A stretch of DNA of 32,203 nucleotides from Virgibacillus senegalensis (GTDB lineage: Bacteria > Bacillota > Bacilli > Bacillales > Amphibacillaceae): contig NZ_LN611423.1 of assembly GCF_000821245.2 (NCBI RefSeq), positions 233,410 through 265,612 of the forward strand. The letters are read 5' to 3'. The translations under genes and the position numbers were made by a program. Shown piece by piece: positions 31,492-32,203 of this stretch (position 1 is its first letter; each line of letters opens with the position of its first letter). The notes below the pieces were generated by a model that worked only from the letters and a program-made list of their open reading frames with translations, had not been told where the DNA came from and made no database searches.

Positions 31492-32203
31492 GTTTGGTTT
31501 TCCTTTTAAGATAAAGGAGATTGGGACGACAACCAGCATCAATATCGAAGAAAAAATAAATGCTTCGTTGATCGCCTGCAAGGCCGCTTCTTCTCCGGCC
31601 AATCCACTGACAGCGGAAATTTGCGCTCTTCTTACTTCATAGTAAATCGAGAAAAACACAATCCCGAAGGCAGAAAAAATTTGCCGCAATACGTTGTTCA
31701 TCGCCGATCCTTGAGCGACCAGCTTTTCGGGTATGGCATTCATCCCGGCAGTGGTCGCCGGCATATTGGACATGCCAAGACCCGCACCACGGACCGTGTT
31801 GATCAGCAATATCAGCCAAAATGGTGTCGATAACTGAAGGTTCCCCAGGGCAAAGGTGGTAGCCGCCAACAGCAGCAGCCCTGGCGGAACCACATAGCGT
31901 GGCCCTTTTTTATCCAGCAGTTTCCCGCCGAGGGTCATGAACAAACCGCTGCATAAAGCCGCCGGCAGAAACAACAAGCCGGTCTGGATTTCGCTCAAGC
32001 CGTACACATTCTGGATCAATAGCGGCAATAAAAAAATACCCGAAAACAGTCCGATCGATGCGGTGGCCGTCACTACGATGGAAACAGCATAGGTCGGGAC
32101 TTTGAAAACACTCAGTTCCAGTAGTGGCTGGTCTTGTCTTTGTTCGTAAATAATGAACAGAATAACTGCCGCCACACCGCCACTAATCAGCAGCAAACTG
32201 AAT
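31471..32203 (-). CDS. DHA2-type MFS efflux transporter, C-terminal part (5' end outside window)
   Basis: The 244 visible residues are the C-terminal half of a major-facilitator drug-efflux protein of the DHA2 (EmrB/QacA, 14-helix) type. They show several hydrophobic helices and YGLSEIQTGLLFLPAALCSG, a family-typical loop/helix, with GGKLLDKKGPRYVV matching the MFS loop motif G-x3-D-x2-G-x-R. The GAGLGMSNMPATTAGMNAIP segment also fits. The frame stays open past the window edge, so the start is not visible. The substrate cannot be inferred. Confidence 0.85.
   Translation of the reverse strand, partial: FSLLLISGGVAAVILFIIYEQRQDQPLLELSVFKVPTYAVSIVVTATASIGLFSGIFLLPLLIQNVYGLSEIQTGLLFLPAALCSGLFMTLGGKLLDKKGPRYVVPPGLLLLAATTFALGNLQLSTPFWLILLINTVRGAGLGMSNMPATTAGMNAIPEKLVAQGSAMNNVLRQIFSAFGIVFFSIYYEVRRAQISAVSGLAGEEAALQAINEAFIFSSILMLVVVPISFILKGKPNNHTKNS

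Overview
The window looks like the chromosome of a low-to-moderate-GC Bacillaceae member (Bacillus/Virgibacillus/Halobacillus-like). Evidence: strong AGGAGG-type ribosome binding sites; a HutP-controlled hut operon with a cre box; a groESL operon under a CIRCE element with a ydiL/ydiK-like pair divergently upstream, as I recall from B. subtilis; and a PhoP-box alkaline phosphatase. No rRNA or tRNA gene was recognised.

Layout. (1) 1-4.8 kb: end of a small Gly/Arg-rich gene, a nucleotidyltransferase-fold protein, a HpaB-family flavin hydroxylase, a secreted alkaline phosphatase with four PhoP-type boxes, and a small membrane protein. (2) 4.8-5.5 kb: decayed DNA with a C-terminal relic of an IS21-family istB. 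(3) 5.5-17.6 kb: a complete type I-C CRISPR-Cas locus, cas3-cas5-cas8c-cas7-cas4-cas1-cas2, a leader, then an array of 60 full repeats plus one truncated repeat. The distal end is degenerate and stops abruptly inside the remains of a membrane-transporter gene. (4) 17.6-23.9 kb, minus strand: the histidine utilisation operon hutP-hutH-hutU-hutI-hutG, followed by the 57-codon stub of that transporter. A sigma-A promoter overlapped by a perfect cre box precedes hutP, and a HutP-type UAG array plus attenuator separates hutP from hutH. (5) 24.4-28.2 kb: accessory DNA on the minus strand with a HepT/MntA-type toxin-antitoxin pair and a 5'-truncated primase-helicase of the TOTE conflict-system type, then a second istB relic and a tyrosine-recombinase relic next to the 3' end of groEL. 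(6) 28.2-32.2 kb: groEL, groES, the CIRCE operator, ydiL-like and ydiK-like genes, a shared bidirectional terminator and the 3' part of a DHA2-type efflux pump.

How the parts work together. The Cas genes are tightly overlapped and probably form one transcript: Cas3 degrades target DNA; Cas5/Cas8c/Cas7 and a probable internally translated Cas11c form Cascade; Cas4/Cas1/Cas2 acquire spacers at the leader end. The hut operon converts histidine to glutamate under catabolite and histidine control. No terminator is visible between the convergent hut operon and CRISPR array, so the two may be read into each other.

No wholly new system is evident. The points most worth a second look are the rearrangement junction at the distal end of the array, the likely Cas11c start, the truncated TOTE-type gene, the enlarged spacer 54, and the two IS21 relics plus integrase relic that mark accessory boundaries. 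All family names come from recognising motifs by eye; no database search was run.
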